A DNA stretch of 64,000 nt from Gorsachius magnificus (Eukaryota > Chordata > Aves > Pelecaniformes > Ardeidae). Location: positions 26,968,806 through 27,032,805 of the forward strand of contig CM067081.1 in the NCBI GenBank assembly GCA_034008185.1, read 5' to 3'. The position numbers and the translations under genes were made by a program. Numbering within the stretch: the stretch's first letter is position 1; every line of letters begins with the position of its first letter. Below the pieces are notes generated by a model. That model had not been told where the DNA came from, ran no database searches, and saw only the letters and a program-made list of their open reading frames with translations. Below, piece by piece: positions 36,701 to 49,507 of the stretch.

Positions 36701-38218
36701 TGACCAGTAAGCTGATGCTGGGGTCAGAGAGAGGCTGTGTGCTGCTCCTGTGATTTGGGCAAGTTGAAAAATTTCTGGCCACTGAGGGTTGCACAGGCTC
36801 ACCGGAGGCCATTAGAGCTTTACTTCTAAAAATCTTCATCTGTTTGATGTGTTTCAGGGCTTCCTCTGCGCCAGCTGCGGTGAAGTCTCCCCTGAGCAGA
36901 GCGTAACCCTGTAGCGCAGAGAGAACATCAGAGCTGCAGGCAGGAGGTTAGAACAAAAGCAGCTGTCACTTCGTCATTTGGCCTAAAAGAAAAATACATG
37001 GGTTTGGGAATCAAGTGTAAAACACGAAGTCTAGTCCTTCAAAGTGGGGAGCTGGGACAGCCAGCTCCTGCCCCCATGCTGGCACGGTCCACGCAAGCCA
37101 GCTGCCCGCTCCTCCCCTTACAGCATTGCACCTCTCCATCACTACATCATTTGCACGCTTGTGCAGCGTGAAATGGTCTGCAGCCAGCCCAGCCGGCTGT
37201 CTCTCGCCAGCTCCTGCATCGCCAAACCTTTTAGACCGTGAGTCACTGAAATCCTGCAGTCTGGAAACTTTTGCTTGGTTCACGGCATGTCAGGTTTTTG
37301 TGCTCTCCTTTTCAGCTCATCACTCTTCACTGGGTATGTTCTCTTGATTTGTGAACTGCTGGTCTCTAGGAATTTCAGTGCCACATGGTTATTTGTGGTT
37401 TGGCTTTCTCCATCTATCATTTTATATGTATATATGTACACCAGTCTCCATCCCACTCCAGCTCCTAAGACTCACTGAGTTCTCAAGACTTTTTCAGGGT
37501 TTACCAGTGGCTTCAGGGCAGAACAAGCCAGTTTCTGCCAGTCTGCCTTCCCATACAGGCTGATCATTAAACCTTTCCAATGGCCTCAGAAAATTTCCAC
37601 CTATGGCAATTATGGCACCATCAACCTTGAGTCACAGTCAGGAACCTACAAGTCTCCCTTCCAACTATAGCTGCTAGAAGGGGTAAAGGTTGACATTTTA
37701 ATGGAAACCACTGCATATTTTAAACAAATTAGGCTACTGAGCACATTAATACAGGCAGTCAGCAAGTTAGCTACTTAACTGATCCATTTGGGTGAAATGG
37801 GAAAGACTTCAGGGAACAAGGACCAGTTCCTTCTGGTGTGTAAAGAGAAGAGGATGACACTTTCTGATCTGTTACAGATTCACAATTAGAAGAAAATATA
37901 ATTAATTACCCACAGGTGTTTTCTTGGCAACAACAAAAACACCAAAGGGAAAAGTCCACACTTCTCAAAAAATGAACAGAGACACAACATATAACTTTTC
38001 TGATGCACACTGGTGAAGGATGGATGGTGTTCTTCACTGATGCACAGAAAATTGGAACAATATTGGGGGGAAAAGAAATCAGGATTTTCTCCTCTTCCAG
38101 CCAATGGAAGGGGCTGCTTCTGCAGGAGAGTGATTGCACGTCTTTAGTGGCGCTTCAACCCAGCATTTCAGTAAATGACCAAACTGCTGTGCCACAGCAG
38201 CAGGGTTGTTGTCTACAA
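33790..38218. other. Non-coding stretch with an inverted repeat and a C-run
   Basis: No gene recognised. It contains the inverted repeat at 33999-34078 (listed separately), a C-rich run at 34340-34356 and unique DNA of mixed composition, with CpG sparse. Frames near 34830-35087 and 36276-36569 have no recognisable domains. Confidence 0.5.
33999..34078. repeat. Perfect 12-bp inverted repeat spanning 80 bp
   Basis: ACTGCAGTTTAC at 33999-34010 is exactly complemented by GTAAACTGCAGT at 34067-34078, with a 56-nt spacer that includes the E-box CACGTG at 34027-34032. A transcript could form a terminal stem, but the inner part pairs poorly, with a large asymmetric bulge. It is not a convincing microRNA hairpin. 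Confidence 0.85.
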
Positions 38219-38243
38219 CACCCTTCCTTCCTTCCTTCCTTTG
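38219..38243. repeat. CCTT microsatellite
   Basis: About five tandem CCTT units (CCCTTCCTTCCTTCCTTCC), the only clear tetranucleotide repeat in the window. Confidence 0.9.
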
Positions 38244-41200
38244 GAAGGCTCTCAGCACAGGGGCAACAGCTCGCCGGGCCACTGTCCTTCGATTCCAGCT
38301 TTGCACCTGCAAAGTCTGCAGGTAGGGAGGGCCCGTGGGGCTCTGCAGCCTTCAATAATTAAGTATACATTAAGAAAATGGTTTTAAAGGATTTTTAATG
38401 AAAGAAATCTAGGCCAAAATGTCTTCCCCAGTTGCAGTTTAATTCAGTGTCGCCTCGTCAAAAATGAGATATTTCATATTCTTAAGGAAAAACTGGAACT
38501 GACAAATTCATTACTTAATCAGGCTAATCTAGTAAATTAAGAGGTAATTTTGAAGAAATAATGAAAACTCTCTAGTGGCATATTAATTATGACTTTCTTT
38601 TCAGCTATTAAGAAAGGAGGATTATGGATGTGACCAAGAATAAAGAGAGATCTATTTTCAGGGTCAGTGGATTTATCTTTTCAGGGATCCATCAGCAAAG
38701 AATAAATTGATTTCTCTCTGTGCAGGTGATTTGAGAAGCCTTGGACCAGAGATGTCTTTTTTTTTTACTACATTGCATAATTAAACTTGCTATATTTCAA
38801 AGTTCAGTATCTACTCAGATAAATACACGCAAATCCATGGTTTCATCAAAAATCCAGCAACCTCTGATAACAGGCAACTCTCTCCATGCTAAAAGTTTAA
38901 CTTCCTAATTGTAATGTCATTCATTAAATTTGCTACCCCTGCATTTTGTTTCTCCTACCTAGAGCTGGTATAAAAAAATATAAATTTGGGGGATAACCTG
39001 AAACATTGTGGTACTATAGATTTGACTATGTGGCAGTTGCACGTAAAATAACAATACCAAGCTCCGTGTTAAATGAAGGGAAATAAATAGTGAATTACCA
39101 AGGTTTCCATTTAGGTGATTTCTCTGCCTGGAATGCAATATGGCTGTACTTCAGAATGAGCAGCTGGACATAATCTAGATCCTATATCTTCCTTATCTGC
39201 TTGTTGCCCAAAGAGGAGAAACGCGATAAGATTTGGATAGTTCTTTGATGTGATGCTGTTAATCCTTTTCTTTTGCTTCCAAAATCCCATTTCCCTGAAC
39301 ATAACAGAAACAAATAACACGAAGCAAATTTGAGCTTTGACAAGTTCCCTGTTTAGAAAAAAGCTACAAGCGGGGCAGCATTTAGGTGTAAGGTTTCCAG
39401 CAACTGCCTTTTCCTGTCTTGAAGGTTAAGTGGCAACAAATAGTAAAACTATTCAACATTTATCACCCTGGGAGAGTGACTGTGAGATGGAGTCTGTGTG
39501 TGTCTTCCATCATTGTCCTTTAAAAAGCATCGGAAAAACTTAAGGCATGTAAGCGATCTAAAGGCAACATATGATGCCTCCTCTCTACCTATTCCCAGTT
39601 TTACTGAGTGCATGAAATGTTTAAACATAAATGATCGTGTACCAACTTCCTCCAAGTCTTTCTTCTTTTGTTACTGTAATTGTTTTTCACATCACCCCAC
39701 TCCTTCAGTTTATTCAAAATAAAAATAATTTGAAAGATCCAGCTGTAAAGAACAATGGTGTAGAACTTGCTCCCAGCAGACACAATACACACTTTTTGAA
39801 CCTTTCCCCCTTACTCTCATTCACACTTTAAGCCATCACTGCTGCTGAAAGTAGTCCCATCTTCCCACTGCAGCAGTCACTTTCTCATACCCTTTTTCCT
39901 TGCATGCTGGTGTATCGGAGCAATGAACAGAACCAGATGATTAATGCAGGTCAAAACTTTTTTATTCCCTTGGAGCAGTTTCCCTGATCCGCTTTACGAC
40001 ACAGATGTACAACATTTGCACTGCACAAGAGAAGGGGAGTGTAGGAAGGAGAAAGAAATGAGTGGCCTGGAGGGGCTGGAGGTGTGTGAAAGGGGGCAGA
40101 GAAGAAGGGGGCTGTTTTGTTTGTAGACAGTGAAGGATCATGAAGGTTTGGGGTGTTCATGAATCACTAGCCTTCATTTCAGGGTGCCAAAAACTTGTGC
40201 TGCCAGTAAGATGGAGGACACACTCTGGGAAGACAAAGTCCAAAAGGGAAAGAACCACATGCCTGTAATCCTGTTGTCAGTTTATAATCTCTGTGAACAT
40301 AAAAATTCATCTTCTAGAAAGACTGAATACTAGTCTTTAGTTTTGCGGCTATCTCATGCATCAAGAATCATTCCATGAGCCCGCTGTTAAATAGCAACTA
40401 TTAACTTGTAAATGAGAGTAGGATAAAATACATGCTTTTATCAACAGAGATAAAATAACACTTTTTCTGCCTTTCAGCAAAAACAATCAGAGAGCCCTGG
40501 TGGGATCTCATATTACTCAGACTCCTTATTTGTAGCTTTTACACTCCAGCACACTTGCTGATAATGTATGAAGTATGAAATTAAAACTAAATCAATTGTC
40601 AGAACAAATGAAAAAGTACACTATGCAATGCATTATCTGCTGGTCTTTTATTGTATTTCTTCATTCACCTGCTAATTCCCAAAATCCAGCCATTTACAAG
40701 GAAACTTCCAGTCATTAGTGGGATTTAGCAGGCTTCCACTGTAAAATAGTATTCACATTTCTCATGAGAGTTGGTATGTATAGTGTTGAAGGGCACCAAA
40801 CACAAAGGCTGTCAGTCTACAACTATATTTGATTTCCATACGCTTATCCAAACTCACCTCCTGTGCTGGGAAATTAACACATGAAATGTGAATTTTTTGA
40901 ATAGTTACTTCTTTTTTTTTATAATCTTGCTCATCAAGACTCACTCTGGCACAGAGGTTTATGTGGGAAAACTAAGATGCGGCTGCATGACTAATTTTTA
41001 AAGCCTGTGCACAGCTTCTCAGGAATGCAGCTGGATGTAACTCCTTAGTGGTTTGCTCGTGATGGCTGAATTGAAATATATTGTAATGCTTCTCTGCTCG
41101 TTAGAAGTCGAGACTAGAGCTGAAGTGATTTGTCCTTTTCTACACTTTTATTACCATTTTAGAGCAAATATTTTACATAAAATTAAGTGGCAACTGAAAA

Positions 41201-42250
41201 ACTTAGCTTGAAAGTTAAGATGATAATATCAGATCTCATTCCTGTTCATTTACATTTATTAGCATAAATGACAGGATTTGAAAAATGCCATTTGGTTTCC
41301 CTCCTGATTTTTGCAGCAATAGGTATCATCTAGAAATTATTTAATTAATAACTTGAAAATTAAAGATTCCCCTATGCATTCAAACAAATTAAAAATTTAA
41401 ATTTAAACCATTTTCTTTTTAGCATGCATGAGAAAAGTGCTATTTAATTTCACAGTCAACTAATCCTTTAACAATTTTCTTTCAGGCAGAATATAAAAGG
41501 TTATTATTAATTCCTTAATAAAATAAAAAATAAGTTATAGCAGATATGTCTTTAACCTTGGACCAGTTTGAGTAATTTTTTTCCCCTCAGATAAGACACC
41601 AAAGATCAGCACAAATGGCAAGTGATAAATTGGCTTCTGGGAATTACTCAAGAGTCCTCCTCCTCCTTTTTTCACATCAACTTTCTCTAGAAATGCCTCT
41701 CCTGAACTACTTCTGGCTTTAGCATCAATCAGTTGATTTGATTCCTCCCACCCCTTAACTATGGACAGCAAAATTCAAGATCTGACATTACCCACCTTAA
41801 ATTTTAACTCCCCATTACACTGAAATAATTTCACAAAGACTACACCTAGTTAAGATTCATGGTGAACACCAAATTGTCAGAAGTTCATATCTTAAAGGTT
41901 TATTTGCCTTTTCCTATGTGCTTGGATTTGCTGAAGAGAAAAAAAATATATCGCTCTCCTTTGCAAGATACAGCACCAGGAATTCCCTTGGACACACGAT
42001 CCATTGCATTTATACCTTACAAATAAACCTCTCTCTCAATTTACCAATTTCTCTCTTAACAATTCTCAAACGCTCGCCATATTATAGACCCCAGCTTCAA
42101 TAGCTGAAGCTGTGGGCATTCTGTTTGAAAAGAAAAGAAACTTATAGGTGCTGTTATTCATATAAGATCCTTCTGGTCTTAGCAGATGTGGAAGCATTCC
42201 AGGCACGTAATGGAGATGTGTAGGTAAAAAAAGTAATTACCTCTGAATGG
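38244..42250. other. Non-coding stretch
   Basis: Long AT-rich unique DNA with several A/T-only blocks (for example near 41330-41410, with AAATTTAAATTT). No gene or repeat family recognised. Confidence 0.5.
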
Positions 42251-42297
42251 CAGTGGTGGTGGTAGTAGTAGTAGTGGTAGTAGTAGCAGCAGCAGTA
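42251..42297. repeat. GTR trinucleotide microsatellite
   Basis: Imperfect run of GTG, GTA and GCA triplets (GTGGTGGTGGTAGTAGTAGT... ending GCAGCAGCAGTA). It lies outside any supported coding frame. Confidence 0.93.
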
Positions 42298-42440
42298 AGA
42301 GTCATAGCAGTAATGTCAGCTGTTCTTGAGAGTAACTCTAGACAAGTAAGCTAGGCTTCTTTTACATCACTGCTTTTTTCTCCAGACACTTAAAATTAGA
42401 TGTGTCTGAATAACTCTCATCACTAACTTTAAAATCTGTT

Positions 42441-42670
42441 AGGAACATAGAAATATAAGGTATCTTCCGGGTTTCTGAGTCCAATGTCTTCCTACAACAG
42501 GAAACACATACTAGGACATATCAGAAACACCTCAACAATAAAGTTTCTTATCAACAGATCAAGTTCCACCTGAAAATCAGTTGGAGTTTCTTGGCTCCAA
42601 TGGTTCTATTGGGAAAAAAATCCTCTAAAATCTGTTTGATGGGTTGGCCAGAAACCATCTTCCAAATGTC
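42441..42670 (-). mobile_element. Possible ancient CR1/L3-like LINE 3' relic
   Basis: In plus orientation the segment begins AACATAGAAATATAAGG and has GAGTCCAATG about 30 bases on. Further on comes TTGGCTCCAATGGTTCTATTG and then CTCTAAAATCTG. The order resembles an inverted CR1-group 3' end: tail, the TCTAGTCCAA block, then the antisense of the conserved WN.LP and RK.F segments. The match is poor and rests on spacing rather than long identities. Confidence 0.35.
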
Positions 42671-43199
42671 TGTCTAAATTTGTCATGGCTAATTTCTACC
42701 CATATACTTTTTTTCTAGCTCTGTCATTTAGCATTTTCCCAACCTGATCTTTACTCACAGCTTGACAAAATGTGCAGCCCTGCTGGCGGTGCATCTAGGC
42801 TGTTCTGTAGGTGCTGGGTACCACAGCAGGAGGATGCCAACAAACGGCATAACTCTGCCCAGTGCCCCTCCCCACCCATTTTGGACATGATCGAGCTCTG
42901 TGGTTCATGACTCAAGTCAATCACTAAGAAGGACTAGGAAGATATCTCCATTACAAGTGTGTCATTCCATGGACTCTTTATTTCGTGGGTGTTTTGTTCC
43001 TTCCTCTGGCCACAGCTGCAGAAAACCGCAGGTAATATGAAGCCTCAATACAGCAATTCAATTCTTACTGAAGTTGTTTGGCTTGGGCTATCCAAGTATA
43101 TATATGCAGACAAGTATAAAATGCATAGACACCACTTTTTGAAAGCTGTCATTTCCCAAAAGGACCCATTAAGGTAGAAGCATGCTGAACGGGTATTTA

Positions 43200-44160
43200 A
43201 AAAAAATTAATTTACTGACGTTTTTTAAACACCTAATTTCCCCACTAGCCTGTTTGTAACACTACTTCAAACAGCTACACACGGTCTCATTTAGTGAATA
43301 TATGAGGAAGAGGTCTGCATTATGTTTGCTAAAAGAACTAGGATTTCAATTCCATCTGCTGCTGGGTGTGTTTGATTTGTATATTAATTATGCCTGTTTG
43401 TAGCTGTAAATTTGCTCCAGATTAGTAGCTGGTTCGCTCTGCATATGGATTCATTACATTGAGCGGCTCCCTTGCACTTTTATAGTTTTCAAATTATTCC
43501 ATACTTATGCTTTTTAAACTGCTTTTAATACCTCTCTTATTCAGTGTGAGCTTTCAACCCTGTCTTATTCAGACTTTTTTTTCCCCCTTAAGAGAAAACA
43601 CGTTCCTTTGATTCTCCTCTCCATGGACCCTTTTGGCTGGTGTAACGTCAGCTTTGTCCATGGTGCTACTCTAAAATACAAGATGAAACCGCTTCTTCCC
43701 CCAGTCTTACAGGGAAATTCAGCATATTCACATTTAGCATTTGCTACACAGAATGACTTAAAACCAATGGGTTTAGGAATCAACACGAGCACTCAGCAGG
43801 ATGTATGTACATACCCGTTACCGCGCAAACTTTAGATGCTTGTCACGTTGAAATAAAACTCTCCCACAGGTGGAACATTTTTGCTGTCGATCGAGTTTTC
43901 TCTGAGTTTTCTCCCTGGTTTTCAAAATGCCCAAAAGTTCTGAGCTGTCACCTTTGGAGTTAAGGCCTGCGAGATATGCCTGAAAATGTAACACATCTGA
44001 AATGAGCTGCATAAAACGGCCTTTGTTAAAGCTGCTCCCATTCCTGTGCGTGTGCGAATGTTTGTGTACACTCAGAAAATAAATGTCGAAGAGGTCAAGC
44101 TGATTTCCCTCATATTTTAGGAAAAGAATCACTCTGAGCTGAAAAATTGTATGCCAAGTT
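43200..44160. promoter_or_regulatory. Candidate conserved non-coding block
   Basis: Unique, balanced-composition sequence with homeodomain-type cores (TTAATTA at 43384-43390) and no simple repeats, embedded in AT-rich DNA. A 104-codon minus frame (43818-44132) has no recognisable domain or splice context. The call is inference from texture; conservation cannot be seen from one sequence. Confidence 0.22.
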
Positions 44161-44420
44161 TTCTGCCTGAAGCAAACTTTTTACGATCAAATTAAAAACC
44201 TTTGAGACTAGGAGTTTATAATGGAAATACTAACACAGCCTTAACCATGGCAGCAGTAGCAGGCACTGCAATAATATTAGGAAAGCTCTCCCTGCCCACA
44301 ATCTAAACTAAATAAAAAAGATGCCATTTTCTAACATATACCCCAGGCTAGCAAATAACAATGATTTAATGTACTTGCCCTATGGTAATATAGTAGCACT
44401 GCAAACCTATGAGCCAATTT

Positions 44421-44463
44421 TTCTTTTCTTTTCTTCTCTTTTTTTTTTTTTTTTTTTCTTTTT
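44421..44463. repeat. Pyrimidine (T/CTTTT) tract
   Basis: TTTTCTTTTCTTTTC followed by an uninterrupted T-run. A low-complexity tract, possibly the inverted poly(A) end of a retroposed sequence, though no retroposon body is recognised beside it. Confidence 0.9.
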
Positions 44464-47400
44464 AAACATATATGCCCCATAGGGAAAGGATTGCAATTTA
44501 GGTCTTATTTGTGGATATATCGCTTTCATTGCGACAATTCTGAAAAGGCTTCCTGCTGCCACATGCTGCTGTATGCGAGCACCCAACTGAATAAAGACCC
44601 ACCAGGCTTTTTCAGGAGTTTATTCACAGGTTTGGCTTTGCTTATTGTAGTATGCACCACATTTAAATTAGATGAGGGCTACTGTAAAGCAATAACATTG
44701 TCAATGACTGGAATCTCACTTTCCCCTCTAACAGTCTGAAGCAAATTAATGTATTGGTTGTTCATTAACAAGTAAACAGTTTCTGCTACAATGTCAAGGA
44801 AAAAGAATGTGTTCATTAATATGAACAATCTTCATCTACAAAGATGATTTACACAATGCATGTCATGAGATAGCTTTCCCCTAACTAGTACACTACCAAA
44901 CTGAAAAGCTGATTCTTAGGACTTTCTTGAAATTACAATATTGTTTGTTTACCAATAAGAAAGACAGTCTCAGTCACCTATGCCACCATTGTAAGCTCTA
45001 TAGTAAGTACTTAAAAAAAGAGAGATTTCTGGAATCACTTGTGGAATTAATAAAATTGATAACTACAGACTTACACTGCATCAATGATACATATTATTCC
45101 TGTGATAAGTTAAGCTAAAAATAAGATTAATTTGGTTATAGAAATTCCTTAAACAACAACACTTAAATTATTTCAAACTTGAAATTTTTCAAGAATTTTC
45201 TGAAAAAATCAGCAAACACTGGCTAAAAAAGCAAAGCAGTTTGGGTACACCAATGTAATCAGCATGCCTAGTGCTTTTCTGTTAACCCTCTGAGTAGAAC
45301 CATAGTATTCTGGATTTTTTGTACATTAATGCTATGAAAATTGTAACTTACACAAAAATTCATTTATATGTCATAACTTAATAAATCATGCTCTAAATAT
45401 ATTTGGGCTAGGCACCTCATCTAGTGAGCGATTCATCCATCCTAGAATTTTAATTATCCACTAGAGAAGCCAGTCTCTAGCAACTATTAGGGAAGTTTAG
45501 ATGACTGCCCTAGATTAGATGCTTAACTCTTAGACGGATACATCTAGATGAGACAACACCCAGCTCAGTACCATTTAACTAATCCTGTGCTATCACCTAT
45601 CAGTACTACATTTTCACATCAAAGTTTGCTTACTCCACGTAAGTTCACTACAATATTGCACTTAGGTTGGAGTCCACGTTATCCCCACTAACATTTAATT
45701 GAGAAGAATTAATCTGGAAGTGACCCTGTTCTACTCTAAGATCAGACTGACAGGCATCTCCAGAGACCAAATATTAAATGACCTGAATCACCCTTTTGAA
45801 GTGTTTCTCTCCATCTCCTTCGCGATAGACGGTGCCTATCATGACTGCCATACGTCTCAGCTAACTACATAGGCTTGGTGGGAGGAAGTTGGCCTTGTAT
45901 ATGCAATAAACATTAAAAAAAAAAAAAAAAAGATCAAATTTAGCACCAATACGATGCAATGATTCAAAAGGGAAAGGAAGAAAGAAATCTGGAGGACTGG
46001 TATGTATTACAGTAAAATGACCACAGCGTGCTATGTGCTCTCCCAGATTATCACATTAGAAATAGTCTGTTATCTTTGATTTCTTTTTTTCACTGGTGTT
46101 TCAAGAATTTTTAGGGCCACATATTCTGTCTTCACTTACCCCTAGGAATTCAGAGGTTAGACAAGAAAAGGGGCAGTTGCTGCCAAACAAGACTGAACCA
46201 TTATTATTTCCATGAAACCATACATATATATATGGTTATATTTAAAAATATATATGGATATATTTAAAACCATCATGTAAACCACTTTTAAAAGTTTAAA
46301 TATTCAGATACCTTTCCTTGAAGCCTAAAAAGAGGCTATCAGCAATTTGAAACCCAATCTCTCACAGATCTAAAAATAACTTAAAATAAATATTTTTATA
46401 GTTATGTTCGTAAAACATAAACCAAAGATCAGAAACGTGTGAGATGTTGGGGATGAGTAGGGATTTCAGGATCTAGGATTATTTTTACATACATTTTAAG
46501 TAACACAAGATGTTGTAAGATGAAGGAGCCAAACATCTTATTTTAATGATAACCCTGTATTCCTAAGTAAAGCAAAGGAAAAACCCAGACGGGTTTTTGA
46601 ATAATATTTCTCATGCATAAGGTAAAGCTTTTTTTTTTTCCCCCTCCTGACTTCTCTTGCTAATTAAGAAGAATGAACGTCAGCCTTTGCTTTAAGACTG
46701 CCAAATTTTCCCAATCGTCAAGAGCATGTGGTATTAATGGACACTTTTTTATTACCAAAATGTATGTCTTGCATTTACATGGTTGAATTGTATCTCTTCT
46801 AAAGGGAAGGCTGTGATATGATGTGGGGAGAGCAATGCTGAAAGAACACGTGCCAGGTCCTGATCTACTGTAAATTGTTGCAGGTAAGTGGCAAGGGGGG
46901 ATTTACCTCGGCTGAAGGTTTGGTCCCATGGAAAAATAATTCCTGTCCTATCCAAATGTTATCAGACTACAGCCTTTAGCATCACATTGGTGGTGTCTGT
47001 GCCCCTGTCTACCAAGGGTCTGCTCTCTGCATTGATTCTAGGTTCAACGGGCATGGTCAAGGATCTGCCACAGAGGCAGACCTTTCTGAAACCCTAAAAT
47101 CTGAGAACTTTGTATGGCAGTTCCTTTACCCTTTAATCTTTTGCCCCTGTGGAATTCTTCAAGACAACACTGATTTGCTTCACTTGGGTGACTCAGGTTC
47201 CAGAGTAACTGAGGCCATGCAGAGGCCTTCTGCCTATGGATGTACGTTCAGAGATGAGTCTCCTGATGGCTTAGGGTGAGATTCATTCTACTAAACTCAT
47301 GATCTCAAGTTTGGCATCTGATATAAGCTTCCACCAGCAGTTCCTTCTACAGTCAATCAAGTGACAGAAATAGGTGAATCAAAGCATGAGTCCTGCCGAA

Positions 47401-49115
47401 AATGCACACCCATGACAGGTGAGATGAATCTGACCTGGAAATGCTTCTCTCTCTGTATTACCAAGGAAGTCTGGAGATCTAGTTTTAACTAGATGTCTCA
47501 CTTCTAGATTATTAATATTGGGTGAAATTAACTGCATTCTGCAGGAAATACTTGTACCACTTGTGTGAAGACTCACAAGATGAAATTCCTGTATTTGAAA
47601 TCTTCAGAGCTTTTAATATATGAATTTTCATGACTGAGACAATGAAGGATGCATTTTAAAGGGTGGAGAAACAAAACCATGCCAACATTTCTTGCAATAC
47701 GGTTCAACTGATGCTTCCAGCTAGAAACGCTAAAGACCATCACACTAGCTCCAACAAGCTGCAAGTACGCATCTGCTGCCACACCTGCTCGTAGGGACAG
47801 TTCCATGAACAAACACAACTCAGAATGGAAACGGCACTGTGGGCAACTTGCCCTGTTCCTCCCAAAATTATTTATATTGCCCTGTAAGATTGGAAAAGTC
47901 TGCATAGATTTTTGGGCAGCATATGTTTCTAGCTGTAAGATATGAAAGAAAAAGGGAGAATGAAAGAGAGAAAAAGGGCAAGGAAAGAGAGGAAACCACA
48001 TTTATGTGACTTTTTAAAAACACTGAATTTTAACTTTAGAGGAGAAAAATTCCATTTCATAAGAGCAATAAGAGAAAGTATAAATTTCATAATGTTATTT
48101 TTTATTTTAGAATAGGATTTGGAAGTTGCCTTTTTCATTCAAGTGAAATGCCAAGTCATTTTATAATAATTTTTCTTCCAAATCATCACATCTGAAGAAA
48201 AAGTTTACGAAGCATAATATTTCTGTGGACACCAACTTTAGGATAATGGTTAAATAAAATGCTATAATGCTGTGTTGAGGTTTTAACAAACCAGAAATAT
48301 GTATACTCCATGTAAATGCCCATTTTATTAAATATTACAAATAGAACTGGTGAATCATTTTTAGTTTCTCCATTCTACGACAAAACTTCCACTAATTCAA
48401 TTTAGGCTTTACATATATATTAAATGACTGGTATTTTGCCTGATTTAGAAATACTCTAGCTATTTTAAGGGTAACTCTCATCAATGTTAATCTTTAAAAG
48501 TGACTCTCCCGGAATAATCAGGTCATGCTGAGAGGATGCCTGTACATTTCTGAATGTGAGGCAAAGCAACCAGGAACTTCTCAACTAGATCATTACATAC
48601 CATTACATGACAGAACGTGTCCTCAAGCCATTTCCCAAGACTCTGCATTGTCATTAGCAGCAAACGATATGGGAGCAACCTTTTGTGGCCATCATCATGT
48701 CATCTTCTGTAAACTATGAGGCTGACCTAAACTGAATTTCCCATTTAGCCTGCATAATACCCTCCAACAACAGTCACTCCCTGTGGAAGTATGATGCAGG
48801 TTTAGAACGAGCTGCTGTAGAAGATACTGTTTGTTTAATTTTATTTTCATTTTTAAAGCCTATATTTGTAACCCCTAAGCAATAGTGCGTTTGATACTGT
48901 TTTGGCCAGAAACAGGCAAGGAACTTTGGGGTACTATAAAAGATATGTGCGTATAAAAGCAAAAAAGCCAGAATAAAGCCCTAATGTGGGTTGTCAAGAT
49001 TTAAGTCGATCGTTTACTCAGAGGGTTAACGTGCTAAAATTACATACTGCAGTTCCTAGCTTCACTGATGAAAACATTCACTGCTTCTATCTTTAAATAA
49101 AAAAGCAAAATAGCC
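44464..49115. other. Non-coding stretch
   Basis: No gene recognised. Contains a 17-A run (about 45914-45930) and an AT-rich palindromic block with CATATATATATG near 46221-46260. If the exon at 49343-49507 is the end of a gene on the minus strand, part of this region could hold distal 3' UTR or 3' flank. Confidence 0.45.
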
Positions 49116-49313
49116 TTAACCCTTTGAGGATCATATTAGCAGCAAGTTGCAATCTAAACAGAGAACAAGTACTTCAATCAATTAGGAAATTATTCTTACA
49201 AAGATTCTGTGAGCACCCTTTTGTGTTCCACCATCCCAGCGTTTACTGCTGGATAGATCAGCTGTAATCACTTCACACAGGTCTGGAGGATTTTCAGGGT
49301 CTCAAAGGGTTAA
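49116..49313. repeat. 13-bp perfect inverted repeat, 172-bp spacer
   Basis: TTAACCCTTTGAG at 49116-49128 is complemented exactly by CTCAAAGGGTTAA at 49301-49313. The pair lies just downstream (minus strand) of the candidate terminal exon, so in a transcript it could form a long-range stem in the 3' UTR. Confidence 0.85.
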
Positions 49314-49338
49314 AGCCAAGACTTTTGAGTAAAAGTGT

Positions 49339-49344
49339 TTTATT
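49339..49344 (-). terminator. AATAAA polyadenylation signal overlapping the stop
   Basis: Canonical AATAAA on minus at 49344-49339. Its first two bases are the last two of the TAA stop of the exon at 49343-49507. Cleavage 10-30 nt further on would leave an exceptionally short 3' UTR, so a more distal signal may be used instead. Confidence 0.5.
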
Positions 49345-49507
49345 AAAAGGGTGAGTTAGGTGAGCGAACAGTCTCGGATGAACTTGGTGAATAGTCTTCC
49401 GATTCGGAGTTGAGTTCAGGTGGAGCTTGCTGTGCCTTATAACGTCCCCTCACATCCTGGTTGCGTCTTCGTCGGAAAACCTGCCTCTCCTTATCAAGAG
49501 CGGTGGT
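49343..49507 (-). CDS. 3'-terminal coding exon of an unidentified gene
   Basis: On minus, a long pyrimidine-rich tract ending CCCCTGCCAG precedes position 49507. From there a phase-0 frame of 54 codons runs to TAA (49345-49343), followed at once by a second TAA. The peptide begins [20 protein letters not shown], continues through [12 protein letters not shown] and ends in an acidic serine-rich tail ([13 protein letters not shown], last residues SPNSPF). A basic FRRRR cluster followed by a Ser/Glu/Pro-rich tail is typical of a cytoplasmic, phosphorylatable C-terminus and unlike chance AT-rich frames. I do not recognise the protein. Upstream exons should lie at higher coordinates on minus, and none was found with confidence. 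AATAAA overlaps the stop, so this may be an alternative last exon. The frame can be extended upstream into the intron but has no reason to start there. Coding status is inference from splice geometry and composition. Confidence 0.6.
   Translation of the reverse strand, partial: TTALDKERQVFRRRRNQDVRGRYKAQQAPPELNSESEDYSPSSSETVRSPNSPF

Noticed and set aside
43818..44132. 104-codon minus frame containing CSTCGRVLFQ, superficially zinc-finger-like
   Set aside because: Only one C-x-x-C pair, with no matching histidines or second pair at the right spacing, and no splice context.
46879..46891. Consensus donor TGCAG|GTAAGTGG with an acceptor-like site 88 nt upstream
   Set aside because: All three frames between them contain stops, so it is not coding. 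A non-coding exon cannot be excluded, but nothing else supports one.
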